From NCBI RefSeq assembly GCF_020886775.1, contig NZ_AP024525.1, forward strand, positions 2,976,001 to 3,040,000: a stretch of 64,000 nucleotides of DNA, written 5' to 3'. The notes beneath the pieces were generated by a model. The model searched no databases, was not told the origin of the DNA, and saw only the letters and a program-made list of their open reading frames with translations. This stretch comes from Sinomonas cyclohexanicum. GTDB lineage: Bacteria > Actinomycetota > Actinomycetes > Actinomycetales > Micrococcaceae. Position numbers and translations under genes: made by a program. Of the stretch, positions 19,026 to 27,413 are shown one piece after another; within the stretch, counting starts at the first letter, position 1; each line of letters opens with the position of its first letter.

Positions 19026-19703
19026 CTACGCCGGGACCCCGGTGACCACGAGGTTCTTCCCGTGCGGGTCCTCCGGATAGCAGGTCACGAGGACCACCGC
19101 ACCGGGCTGGACGGCCCAGATAGGGGCGTCGCGGAGCGTGTCCTTCGTGTAAGTTGCCACCGCGGTGACTCGGTACGCCACCGGGCCGGCGGCCGTGCCG
19201 ACGGTGAACTGCTGCCCTACCGCGGCGTGGTCGGCGATCCGGTCGAACGGCGCATCCAACCCGATCCATGAATGCCCGGCGATGTACGTGGTATCCGTGG
19301 AGCCCGGCCCGGGGCGGCCGTAGTTCGCGAGCCAGTAGGCGTCCTGCGTGAGGGGCGGCTCGAGCGAGCGGGCGGCGAGCTCCGCCTCCGTCGGCACGAG
19401 CGCCTCCACGGGCATGTCCACCCCCGCGGCAGGGAAGGTGAGGTGGAGCGGCGGGGTGCCGCCCGGCGTCGGGCTCGCGGCGGACGAGGGAGCGCCCGCC
19501 CCGGGCGCGCCCGTCACCTCGGGCGCGGGTTGGGTCGGCGCAGTGGCGGGCGCGGATTCGACTGCCGCGGGCGGTGCGGGGGGCGTCGGCGCCGGGGCCG
19601 ACGCCGGGGCGCTGCAGGCGAAGAGGAGGCCCGAGACGGCGAAGAGGAGCGCGGCGAGCAGGGTGAGTGCCCGCGATCGCCGTCCCTGAGTCCGATGCCT
19701 CAT
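19026..19703 (-). CDS. Class F-type sortase, lipoprotein-like N-terminus
   Basis: A 225-aa transpeptidase candidate attaching surface proteins to the wall. The N-terminal hydrophobic helix ends LLFACS, a lipobox-like site near residue 30, then a Pro/Ala-rich spacer. The sortase domain (about 85-225) has YIAGHSWIG with the catalytic His and VVLVTCYPED with the catalytic Cys at 208. The expected C-terminal Arg is not evident: the matching place reads HGKNLVVTG, with Lys. GAGAGGAG precedes the ATG. It lies downstream of a wall-protein gene on the same strand and upstream of the CGNR gene. Confidence 0.85.
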   Translation of the reverse strand: MRHRTQGRRSRALTLLAALLFAVSGLLFACSAPASAPAPTPPAPPAAVESAPATAPTQPAPEVTGAPGAGAPSSAASPTPGGTPPLHLTFPAAGVDMPVEALVPTEAELAARSLEPPLTQDAYWLANYGRPGPGSTDTTYIAGHSWIGLDAPFDRIADHAAVGQQFTVGTAAGPVAYRVTAVATYTKDTLRDAPIWAVQPGAVVLVTCYPEDPHGKNLVVTGVPA

Positions 19704-19778
19704 CCGGTTCCGCTCCTCTCCCGACGTTCCCGATGCTCGCTTGAGATCGCAGGTGTTCCTCGAGATCGCATGTGTTCA

Positions 19779-19823
19779 CGGAGCGATCACGCGTCAAACC
19801 GCATCTGACGCGTGATCGCTCCG
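19779..19823. terminator. 18-bp perfect hairpin
   Basis: Arms 19779-19796 and 19806-19823 pair perfectly with a 9-base loop, between the wall-protein stop (19859, minus) and the sortase start (19703, minus). It probably terminates the wall-protein transcript, making it separate from the sortase. Confidence 0.72.
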
Positions 19824-19858
19824 GAACTGGCCTTGTTGGCGCTCCGTGCTAGCCGGTG

Positions 19859-21346
19859 CTACCCGGCGTTGCGGCGGCGCAGGAACAGGACCACACCCGC
19901 GGCAAGGGCGGCCAGGCCCGCGCCGGCGGCGAGCCACGGCGTCGCCGGGTGCTCGACTGCGGTCTGCAGGTTCAGGCCGCGGTCTGCCGTGGCGGCATCT
20001 TGGCTGCCGCCTGTCGTGGTGGCGCCGTTGCCGGTCGCTGCATAGTCGATGTCTGCGGCGCTGTCGGCATTGTTGCCACCATGGGCGCCGTCGTGACCGT
20101 CGCCCACCACGTCGCCGCCATGCCAGTCACCGTTGTGGCCGTCGCCGTCGTGCCCGGTGTTGTGGCCGTCACCGTTGTGGCCGGGATCCGTGCCGGGGTC
20201 GGTGCCCGGGTCCTCGCCGCCGCCGTTGCCCGGGTCCGTCTCCGGGGTGCCGACGGTAAACGTGAGCTCTTGGGATCCGCTCTCGTGGCTGAGCACGTAC
20301 ACGGTGTGCGCGCCGCTCGCCGCGTCCTGCGGGACGGTGCCATTGAACGCGAACGTCCCGTCCGCTGCGACCTCGACCGTGCCGAGGATCGCGGCGGCCT
20401 CGCCGAATGAGACCGTGATGCTAGAGCCCGGCAGGTAGCCCGTGCCGTTCACCGTGAACGCGGAGCCAGCGGGACCGGACTGCGGCGTCAGGCTCGGCAT
20501 CGGCGCAGGCTTGACCGAGGCGGCCGTGACCGTGAAAGGCAGCGTGATGGTCTCCTCGCCCAGGACGAGGACGCTGTGGGCGCCCGCCGCGGAGCCCGAC
20601 GGGACGGTCAGGGCCACGGAGAAGTTGCCCGCAGCGTCGGTCGCGGCGGTGCCGAGCGTCGCGACCGGTTCGTCCCAACTCAGGCCCACCGTCGCGCTGG
20701 CCGGGAAGCCCTTGCCCGTGACCGTGAACGTGGCGCCGGCCTCACCGGTCTGGGGCGAGAGGCTCGCCTCCGGCGCCGACGGCTGCGGGTCGACGCTCCC
20801 GCCGCCGCACGCCGCAGGGAGAGGACCGTTGTCCGGGATGGTCGCCGGCGAGCCGGTCGGGGTGTTGTAGGCGGCGCCCCAAACATCAACGGATTGGCCA
20901 GAGACCGCGGTGCGCAGAGCCGTCACAGGTGTACCCGCAGGCTGGCACGAATACGGAATGTCGATCCGGGTGAAGGTAGTCGTCTCCGTCATGAATCCGA
21001 GATAGTCGGACACTTCCTGGTGATCGAATACACCGCTGGCCGTGTCCGCCTGCCGCGTCTCCGAACCAATGGTCACGGCGAATCCCTGAGTGAACGTCTG
21101 CGTACTCGGTTGATTCGCGACTCCGGGGAGCGGCTCGAAGTGCAACCCAGTCTCTGCAACGATCGAGACCACGCCCGAACCGGCCGTACCGCCGGGCGCG
21201 ACCGTCATGGTTCCGGGCGGAACCGCGGCGGCCGCGGCCTGCGCCGGCACTGCGGCCCCCATCAGGGCGCTGCCTGCGAGCGCCGTCCCCAAGGCCGCGG
21301 AGGCGAGTACGCGCCACGGCCCCTTCTTGAATTCAGCATTCATCAT
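19859..21346 (-). CDS. Secreted wall-associated protein with two IPT/TIG-like domains and His/Asp/Gly-rich stalk
   Basis: A 495-aa exported protein. The signal peptide (residues 1-35) ends VPAQAAAAA. A beta-rich N-terminal domain (about 36-185) is followed by two similar Ig-like repeats, SLSPQTGEAGATFTVTGKGFPASATV and SLTPQSGPAGSAFTVNGTGYLPGSSI, each about 90 residues. Then come a (DPGT)n segment, a His/Asp/Gly-rich stretch of about 40 residues, and a C-terminal membrane helix with RRRNAG. That end has the layout of a sortase signal, but no clear LPxTG; LQTA or PATPW would be the nearest. The ATG at 21346 follows AGGGGGACC. Its neighbour is the class F sortase. Confidence 0.82.
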   Translation of the reverse strand: MMNAEFKKGPWRVLASAALGTALAGSALMGAAVPAQAAAAAVPPGTMTVAPGGTAGSGVVSIVAETGLHFEPLPGVANQPSTQTFTQGFAVTIGSETRQADTASGVFDHQEVSDYLGFMTETTTFTRIDIPYSCQPAGTPVTALRTAVSGQSVDVWGAAYNTPTGSPATIPDNGPLPAACGGGSVDPQPSAPEASLSPQTGEAGATFTVTGKGFPASATVGLSWDEPVATLGTAATDAAGNFSVALTVPSGSAAGAHSVLVLGEETITLPFTVTAASVKPAPMPSLTPQSGPAGSAFTVNGTGYLPGSSITVSFGEAAAILGTVEVAADGTFAFNGTVPQDAASGAHTVYVLSHESGSQELTFTVGTPETDPGNGGGEDPGTDPGTDPGHNGDGHNTGHDGDGHNGDWHGGDVVGDGHDGAHGGNNADSAADIDYAATGNGATTTGGSQDAATADRGLNLQTAVEHPATPWLAAGAGLAALAAGVVLFLRRRNAG

Positions 21347-21368
21347 GCTGGTCCCCCTGTGCGATTCT

Positions 21369-21391
21369 GCGCCGCCCCAGCTGGGCGGCGC
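21369..21391. other. Hairpin upstream of wall-protein start
   Basis: GCGCCGCCC (21369-21377) and GGGCGGCGC (21383-21391) pair around a 5-base loop, 23 bases upstream of the wall-protein ATG. It could be a 5'-leader structure or the terminator of the preceding TetR gene. The rest of 21347-21611 shows nothing recognisable. Confidence 0.4.
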
Positions 21392-21611
21392 CCCCAAGTC
21401 GCGGCGACGCACGGGGAAACTGGGCGACCGGTCAAGCACGCCCAGCAATCGACAACGATGACCCGCCCCCAACCGCGAGGCAGCTCAACGGCTCATCGTC
21501 CCCCAAATGAATCGACCGCCGGGCGGCCCGACCGGCCACCCACGGCCGACTTTAGGCAGACATGGGACTCCAAGTCCAGAGTCTTGAGAAATGCTACGGG
21601 CCCCGACCCTC

Positions 21612-22394
21612 CTACGTCGTCTCGGCCATGCCGTCCACAATGGCGAGGAACGCGATCGCACCCAGCGTCCATGCGACCGGTTCGCCGCCGATCCCAGGCC
21701 TCATGAGCGTGTGGCCTGCGAGCTCGGGGAGCATCCGCCGCCGTTCCGCGAGGCCTTGCACCAGTGCCGACCCCGCTGCGGCGACGTCCGTGGTGGTGAG
21801 CCCCTCCTTGGGCCGCAGATGGACCGCGGGCATGATCGCCTCGTAGAGCCCGGCGAGGTGCGCGACGTACGTGGACTCCGCGTCGGCCAGCGCAGCCTCG
21901 ACACGGCTCCGCTGCGGCTCGGGGATCGTCGGCAGTGCAGCCCCGAGCGCAGCGTGGAATCGGAACGTCTGCGAGCCGAAGACGCGGTCCGAGTACAGCT
22001 CGATTCCCACACGGACAACCTCCTCGAGGACGGCGCGCCGTCCCTCCGGTGTGGCCAAGAGGTGCTGGTGCCGCTGGACCAGGGCCATGATCTGCGCGTC
22101 GGCCTCGAGATCGTAGCCGCTGGAGAATGCGGACTCCGGCCGAATGAGCTCGAGCAGCAGGTCGCTGAAGAAGTTGGCTTTGGAGCCCCAGATGCGGAAC
22201 ACCGAACTGCGGGGCACGTCGGCCTCGCGGATCAGCTCCTCCATGCTCAGGTGCTCGAGGCTCACGGTCAGGCCGGTGGCGCGCAACATGCGCACGGCCG
22301 CGGACAGGAGACGCTCGCGCGTCTCGGCGGCCGGCAGTCTCCGGCCCGGCGAATGTTCCCCCCAGTGTGTCGCCGAACCCCGTGGGGTGGGCAT
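21612..22394 (-). CDS. TetR/AcrR-family transcriptional regulator
   Basis: A 260-aa regulator. The N-terminal helix-turn-helix is at about residues 22-70: RERLLSAAVRMLRATGLTVSLEHLSMEELIREADVPRSSVFRIWGSKANFFSDLL. RIWGSK replaces the usual YHHFxSK at the recognition-helix end. The all-helical ligand-binding domain has no predicted ligand. GGGAGG precedes the ATG by four bases. No divergent partner gene is close, so the target is unclear; the wall-protein gene lies directly downstream on the same strand with a 265-bp gap. Confidence 0.88.
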   Translation of the reverse strand: MPTPRGSATHWGEHSPGRRLPAAETRERLLSAAVRMLRATGLTVSLEHLSMEELIREADVPRSSVFRIWGSKANFFSDLLLELIRPESAFSSGYDLEADAQIMALVQRHQHLLATPEGRRAVLEEVVRVGIELYSDRVFGSQTFRFHAALGAALPTIPEPQRSRVEAALADAESTYVAHLAGLYEAIMPAVHLRPKEGLTTTDVAAAGSALVQGLAERRRMLPELAGHTLMRPGIGGEPVAWTLGAIAFLAIVDGMAETT

Positions 22395-22508
22395 GCATCC
22401 TCCCGGTGCGTAGCGGTGGTGCGGAGAGTACAGCGCAGCGGCGCTGGCCTGGCCCCCATGCCAGGACGACGGCGCGTGAACGTGCCGAGCAGTGCACCGA
22501 TACTAGCG

Positions 22509-22559
22509 CACGACGGCGGCCGGTCGCCGAGAGCGCACCGGTGCCCGACCGGCGTCGTG
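22509..22559. terminator. Imperfect GC-rich hairpin
   Basis: CACGAC..GCCGGTCG and CGACCGGCGTCGTG pair with a small bulge just beyond the stop (22562) of the minus-strand FG-GAP gene. Its left arm holds a GCACGACGGCGG core, so it is a degenerate member of that hairpin family. Confidence 0.55.
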
Positions 22560-22561
22560 GG

Positions 22562-24385
22562 TCAGAACACCGCCGTGAACCCGCCCCAGCCCCAGCCGAC
22601 CGTCGAGGCGCCCTTCCAGTCGCCCACCGCACCGTAGAACCTGCCCTTGAGCCCGGCGTTCCCCCAGTACATCGTGAGCCGACCGGCGCCGTCCACGGCG
22701 AAGAGGTCCGCGTCGCCGTCGCCGTTGAAGTCGCCTGGCCCGCCCACGTAGGCGAGGCCGCGCCAGTCGGTACCGATCGGCGCCCCCGCGTTCGCGCCGA
22801 AGCCGCCCTGCCCGTTGGTCGGGAAGAGGCGCAGGATCGCGTACTTGTCGATGCCCACCACGTCGGTGGCGAGGTCTCCGTTGAAGTCGCCGGTCGAGGT
22901 GAGGCCGCTGTAGTCCCACCAGCCCCAGCCGATCACGGACGGGGCCAGCCAGCCGCCGCGACCGTCGCCGGGGTAGAGCCACATCTGGGCGCTCGCGTCG
23001 CGGGCCACCAGATCATTGGTCCCGTCGCCGTTCACGTCGCCTGCGGCGACAAGATTGAGGAACCCGCCCCAGCCCTGGCCGATCTGCCGGCCGCCCTTCC
23101 AGCCGCCGGCGCCGTCGCCGGAGTAGAGGAAGAGCCGGCCGGAGCCGTCGCGCGCGATCACGTCGGTGGCGCCGTCGCCGTCGAAGTCGCCGGGGGCCAC
23201 GAGCGCATCGAAGCCGCCCCAGCCCCAGCCGATGGCCCGGGCGGGCTTCCAGCCGCCGCGGCCGTCGCCGGGGTAGAGCATGAGGGTGCCGTCGGCGGTG
23301 CGGGCGAAGACATCGGCGGTGCCGTCGGCGTCGAAGCCGCGCGTGCGGGGCGCCGCCGTGATGCGGACGGCCCGAGTCGAGACCGTCGTGGCGGACGCGC
23401 CGCCGTCGTACGAGACGGTGAGGTCCACGCTCAGGGTGCGGTAGGCGTCGTCGGCGCTCACCGCGTACAGGGCCTGGTCGGCGCCGGGGATGGGGGCGCC
23501 GTCGCGCTTCCACGTGTACGCGTAGGAGGGGACGCCTCCCGCGGGGTCGACCCACACGGGCGCTTCGGACTGGAACTCTGGATGCAGGACGCCGCCCACC
23601 GCGGGCAGCCCGGCCATGACGATTGGAGCCACGTGCACTGTCCTGGCCACCGGGCCGTACGGCGCGGAGGTGAACGTGGCCGGCCGGTAGTTCGGCGCCG
23701 TGCCGGCGAGCGTGACCGTCATCGTGGCGCCGCCGTCCGCCGGGAAGGCCGGGCGGTACTCGGCGCCCGTTGCGCCGGGGACGGCCTGGCCGTCCCGGTA
23801 CCACTGATACGCGAAGGTGGTGCCGGTGGGGATGGGCCCCGGGGTCCGCACCGTCAGCCGTAGCCCGGATTGGGTGTCCGCGACGATCGTGGGCGTCTGC
23901 TGGACGAAGTCGCGCAGGACGACGCTCGGGTTCTCGACCTCGAGGTCGCCCATGCTCAGGGGGACGCTCCCCGCCGGCTCGGCGCCTCGGGAGTACCACG
24001 ACGACCCGTTGCCGACGGTCCCGTAGACCTGCACTTCGACGAGGCGGTGCGTGCCGGTCAGTGCGGTGCTCGGCGCGTAGACCACGGCCTGCGGGCCAGC
24101 GGTCGTCTGGCCCCACACGGCGCTGAGGCTGTCGCGCCCGAGCTCGTCCTGGTACTTGAAGTAGACCGACTCGAGCGGCACGGATCCGCTGAAGGAGATG
24201 TAGGCGGGCTGCCCCGGGACCACGGCGGTGCTCGGCGGGGTGATGCCGGTGAGGACGGCGCCGTCGGCCGCCGAGGCCGGGCTGGCGGGCGCGAGCAGCA
24301 TCGCGGCGAGGAGTGCGGAGAGCACGACGGCGGCGAATCGCCTCGGGCGTGCGGACGCGCCAGAGCGCGGGAAGAGCCAGTGCAA
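22562..24385 (-). CDS. Secreted FG-GAP/VCBS-repeat protein
   Basis: A 607-aa exported protein. The signal peptide (about residues 1-40) ends SPASA. The middle (about 40-345) has Ig-like beta domains with the pattern TFAYQWYRDGQAVPGATG, found in wall-binding proteins. The C-terminal 250 residues hold five or six FG-GAP-like blades of about 47 residues, each with a DFDGDGxTDVxAR calcium-binding loop followed by LYPGDGxGGW. They probably form a beta-propeller. The start is TTG at 24385, preceded by ACGGGGACC. It probably binds glycans or wall polymers outside the cell; the role is unknown. Confidence 0.85.
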   Translation of the reverse strand: MHWLFPRSGASARPRRFAAVVLSALLAAMLLAPASPASAADGAVLTGITPPSTAVVPGQPAYISFSGSVPLESVYFKYQDELGRDSLSAVWGQTTAGPQAVVYAPSTALTGTHRLVEVQVYGTVGNGSSWYSRGAEPAGSVPLSMGDLEVENPSVVLRDFVQQTPTIVADTQSGLRLTVRTPGPIPTGTTFAYQWYRDGQAVPGATGAEYRPAFPADGGATMTVTLAGTAPNYRPATFTSAPYGPVARTVHVAPIVMAGLPAVGGVLHPEFQSEAPVWVDPAGGVPSYAYTWKRDGAPIPGADQALYAVSADDAYRTLSVDLTVSYDGGASATTVSTRAVRITAAPRTRGFDADGTADVFARTADGTLMLYPGDGRGGWKPARAIGWGWGGFDALVAPGDFDGDGATDVIARDGSGRLFLYSGDGAGGWKGGRQIGQGWGGFLNLVAAGDVNGDGTNDLVARDASAQMWLYPGDGRGGWLAPSVIGWGWWDYSGLTSTGDFNGDLATDVVGIDKYAILRLFPTNGQGGFGANAGAPIGTDWRGLAYVGGPGDFNGDGDADLFAVDGAGRLTMYWGNAGLKGRFYGAVGDWKGASTVGWGWGGFTAVF

Positions 24386-24472
24386 GGATGGTCCCCGTAG
24401 GTGAGCGCCAGGGCGGTGCGAAGGCCCGGCGGAAACTGAGTGATGGGAAGACTCTATCCGTTCACCACGCCC

Positions 24473-24781
24473 TCATGAACGCCCGGCGTATCCGCGCAAT
24501 GACGAGCCGGCGTAGGTGTCGGCGGTCAGCACTCCACTGCGCAACACTTGGATGATCGGGCCGCACGGCCAAAGTTGGCCGCATCCGGCACAGCGATCGC
24601 TGGTGCCGCGGGGGTCCGGACAGTGGATGTGCACGAGCGGCGCCCACGTGTCGATGTCTATTCTCTGGCGCAGCGACCCTAATTCTCTATTTCGCTGAAG
24701 GTCTGCAAGGATCTCCTCGTACGTCGCCGTAGCCGTTGTCGGCCTTTTCCATTCGAGCCTGCCGATGTCGATTTCCCCCAC
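24473..24781 (-). CDS. Small Cys-rich (zinc-ribbon-like) hypothetical protein
   Basis: A 102-aa protein with a helical N-terminal half (YEEILADLQRNRELGSLRQRI). The core WAPLVHIHCPDPRGTSDRCAGCGQLWPCGP has four Cys plus His in a spacing suited to a single metal site. Actinobacterial genomes carry many short proteins ending with a CxxCGxxWPC pattern; their roles are unknown. The GTG at 24781 has a poor ribosome binding site, so the start is uncertain. Base composition is lower in GC than its neighbours. Confidence 0.6.
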   Translation of the reverse strand: MGEIDIGRLEWKRPTTATATYEEILADLQRNRELGSLRQRIDIDTWAPLVHIHCPDPRGTSDRCAGCGQLWPCGPIIQVLRSGVLTADTYAGSSLRGYAGRS

Positions 24782-24819
24782 CTTTTTCTTTCATGGTTGC
24801 CGCTGGCTTCCCGTGCAGC

Positions 24820-24855
24820 CCAAAGGTGGCCCGGATACGTGCGGGCCACCTTTGG
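24820..24855. terminator. 13-bp perfect hairpin after LAETG gene
   Basis: CCAAAGGTGGCCC (24820-24832) pairs perfectly with GGGCCACCTTTGG (24843-24855). It lies 10 bases past the stop of the LAETG surface-protein gene and is its likely terminator. Confidence 0.75.
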
Positions 24856-24864
24856 TTGGGTTTG

Positions 24865-25407
24865 TTATGCCTTGGCGTTCTGACGGCGCAGGTAGGCGAG
24901 CGTTCCCACAATCGCTGCGCCGAGGATGAGGGCGCCGCCGCCGGCCCAGATCATGAACATCGGCAGGGTCGCGCCCGTCTCCGCGAGCGCGGTGCTCCCC
25001 GAGCCCACCCCCGCGGCGGCCGGGAGCGTGGCGATCGATGCGGTGCCGATGTTCCCGGAGGACAGCCCGGTGGCGGTGAGCGTGTAGGTGCCGTTCGCAT
25101 CGGCCGGAAGCGTGACGGTGACCGAGAGCGCCCCCGTTGCGGATGCCTGCTTGGTGAGGCTGACCGTGGCAGCGGCGCGGACTGCCGCGAGCGTCACGGT
25201 CGTGTTGCCGGTGACGGAGATGGACACCTGCTCATTGGGTTCGAAGGATGTGGCCGCGAAGTCGACCGTGACGGTGCCGCCCGGCGTCGCGTCCCCGGAG
25301 ACCGTGATGTTGGTGCTCGGAACGTAGCCCGCGGCCTGGGCCGCCGGAGCGGTCCCGACGAGCGCGGCAAGGATGATGGTCATGACACCAAGAGCCTTTT
25401 TGAGCAT
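24865..25407 (-). CDS. LAETG-anchored surface protein
   Basis: A 180-aa exported protein. The signal peptide (1-25) ends APAAQAA. One Ig-like beta domain of about 100 residues (VPSTNITVSGDATPGGTVTVDFAATSF, rich in Thr/Val) follows. A full C-terminal sorting signal is present: LAETG near residue 141, a hydrophobic helix, then LRRQNAKA. LAxTG is the motif of class E sortases in actinobacteria, and a class E sortase lies at 39430, but the partner is not proven. The upstream region is AT-rich, unlike its surroundings, fitting a strong regulated promoter. Confidence 0.85.
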   Translation of the reverse strand: MLKKALGVMTIILAALVGTAPAAQAAGYVPSTNITVSGDATPGGTVTVDFAATSFEPNEQVSISVTGNTTVTLAAVRAAATVSLTKQASATGALSVTVTLPADANGTYTLTATGLSSGNIGTASIATLPAAAGVGSGSTALAETGATLPMFMIWAGGGALILGAAIVGTLAYLRRQNAKA

Positions 25408-25432
25408 TGAGATTCCCCATTTCTAATAACAG

Positions 25433-25455
25433 AACAAATGTTATATACAGATGTT
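25433..25455 (-). promoter_or_regulatory. AT-rich imperfect palindrome upstream of LAETG gene
   Basis: AACAAATGT (25433-25441) and ACAGATGTT (25447-25455) match as an inverted repeat at 7 of 9 positions around TATAT. They lie in a short AT-rich stretch 26-48 bases before the LAETG protein start. This could be an operator or the core promoter itself. Confidence 0.35.
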
Positions 25456-25474
25456 GTCGATCACTATACGGACT

Positions 25475-27259
25475 TTAGCGTACAAGATTTTCACAGGAAA
25501 GCGGAGTGTTGGAGATGACGGGAGCGTTAATGGTCGGCGTCGAGATGAGGTCCGGATCGGTGTCAGTCCCGGGGGCTCCCACGAATTGGAACCGGAGCGT
25601 CGAGCTCTGGCCGGGACCGAGCAGGCTGTCCGCCTGCGCTACGGGGTAGCCCGAATCCATGTCCCGGTGGACGTCCAGGTGCTCGGTACCCCGCCAGGCG
25701 CCGACGAAGACGCCGGACGGGGGCGCGTAGACGTTCACCTGGGTCTTCACGCTGCCGGGGCTCACCCCGAAGTTGCCGGCTCCCGTCACATAGCGCGGCA
25801 GCGAGGTCGCGGCGTCGGGCGGGGCCGTGTTCGTGAGCGTCACAGCGACTTCCCATGTGGGGCGCCCATCGTCTCGGCACATGGCCCCGCCCACCGTGTA
25901 GGACTCCCGGAGGTAGTAGCCCATCTTGCCACCGGTCGCGTCGTTGAGGTACACGGCGAACACGCCGCGGCCCGGTGTCTGGTCCGGGAACCATCCGTCC
26001 ATCCCCGCCGCCTTGATGGCGTCCTGCTCCTTGGCCTGGGGGCTCCATGCCAGCAGGCGGCGCTCACGGGCTGCCTGTCCGAGCGCCTCGACCATGGCCC
26101 GCGGCTGGAAGACGCCGCTCGACAACTTGGAGAAGACGGCAGCTGCGGCGGAAGCGAAGTAGTCGTCCTTGGCGGTACCGGAGTACTCGGCGTAGGAGTC
26201 GCTCAAGAGCACTTGCACCGCGTTGTCCGAGGAGAGGCGCTCGCCCGACGCAAGCTCGACCGGACCCGTCGCCTTGAGCAGGTAGCTCAGGGCGACCGGG
26301 TCGATCGAGACGACACCGTCGACGTCTACTCCGTAGTGCTGCTTCCACATCTGGGCGGCGAGCCGCGCGCTGAGGGGGAACTGCGGGGCGAGGTTGACGT
26401 CCTGGAAGTACTGGCCGGTGATGGCGCCATAGAGGCCCTGCGTCTGCGCGGCGAGCGGGAGCACGGGTTCGGGGAACTTGGGGAAGTCCTTTGCGGCGGC
26501 CTGCCGGCCGAGCGTGAGCTTCCCCCGGCTGGCATGCAGCTCGGCGACGGCTCCCGGAATGCCTCCAGTGGCCCTCAGCTCGGCATTGTTCTGGAACAGC
26601 ACGAGATAGGTGCGCGGCCCGGAGGCGCCGAGCATGTCCGGCAGGACGAGCCCCGCGGTGTCCACCGCCGAGAGCTGACCCGAGGCTGTTCCCAGCAGCG
26701 AGGCGAGCCGATCCATCGCGTCCCGGAGCTGGGGAACTGTGCCGCCCCCCGGCTCGAGGGCGGCCACCCGCCGTCGTGCGTCCTGGACGACGCCGGCCGC
26801 GCGCCCCACCGCGGGACGTGCGGCTTCGAGGGCCGCGAGGTCGAGCATCCCGGCCTCGGGCTTCAGACTCGCGGGCGTGAACGTCGCCGACGCTTCCGAG
26901 AGCGGCACCACGGCCTCGGTGGCGACGTCCGCCAGCACGTCCGCGAGGGTCGAGGCCGTCGAGAAGTTGACGCCGACCAGGGGCAGGAGGCTCGCCCCCT
27001 GCCACAGCGGATCGCTCATGTAGCCCCGTGCCGCCGTGGCGTGGGACGCGAGCTGCGATGCAGACGCGCGGGCGCCGGCCGCGTCGCCCTTCGCCATGCT
27101 CTCATGCACGGCCTTGGCATGCTGCTCGGATGCCGCGATCTCCTGCTGGGCGAGGTACGCACGCACCCCGACCCAAGCCGCGCACGCGAGGATGAGGAGC
27201 AGCAGGATGACGCTCCACACCACCGGCCGCCGGACACCCCGGCCCGCCATGCTCCCCAT
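25475..27259 (-). CDS. DUF4012-domain membrane protein
   Basis: A 594-aa protein with a single N-terminal membrane anchor (PVVWSVILLLLILACAAWVGV, about 12-34). A helical region follows, then a DUF4012 domain from about 230 with the conserved RTYLVLFQNNAELRATGGIPG. Most of it is expected outside the membrane. DUF4012 proteins often sit in actinobacterial polysaccharide clusters; the function is unknown. The ATG at 27259 follows GGGGAG. It stands at the left edge of the glycan island, divergent from the GT2 gene, with an AT-rich 154-bp promoter region between. Confidence 0.85.
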   Translation of the reverse strand: MGSMAGRGVRRPVVWSVILLLLILACAAWVGVRAYLAQQEIAASEQHAKAVHESMAKGDAAGARASASQLASHATAARGYMSDPLWQGASLLPLVGVNFSTASTLADVLADVATEAVVPLSEASATFTPASLKPEAGMLDLAALEAARPAVGRAAGVVQDARRRVAALEPGGGTVPQLRDAMDRLASLLGTASGQLSAVDTAGLVLPDMLGASGPRTYLVLFQNNAELRATGGIPGAVAELHASRGKLTLGRQAAAKDFPKFPEPVLPLAAQTQGLYGAITGQYFQDVNLAPQFPLSARLAAQMWKQHYGVDVDGVVSIDPVALSYLLKATGPVELASGERLSSDNAVQVLLSDSYAEYSGTAKDDYFASAAAAVFSKLSSGVFQPRAMVEALGQAARERRLLAWSPQAKEQDAIKAAGMDGWFPDQTPGRGVFAVYLNDATGGKMGYYLRESYTVGGAMCRDDGRPTWEVAVTLTNTAPPDAATSLPRYVTGAGNFGVSPGSVKTQVNVYAPPSGVFVGAWRGTEHLDVHRDMDSGYPVAQADSLLGPGQSSTLRFQFVGAPGTDTDPDLISTPTINAPVISNTPLSCENLVR

Positions 27260-27413
27260 GCCGGCTCCCCTCTTCTCGATCGAACATGACCGGCGTGCAG
27301 AGCCGGATTGGCCCTCCATGCGACAGTCTGACAAGATGAGATTACATGATCGACATCTATATGACATATCTGGTCAAAAACCTGTCATTCGATGATGGAT
27401 AAGAGGGGGCGAG

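Noticed and set aside
25451-27289. Long plus-strand open frame of 612 codons
   Set aside because: Antisense to the DUF4012 gene, composition-biased and without a ribosome binding site or known domain.
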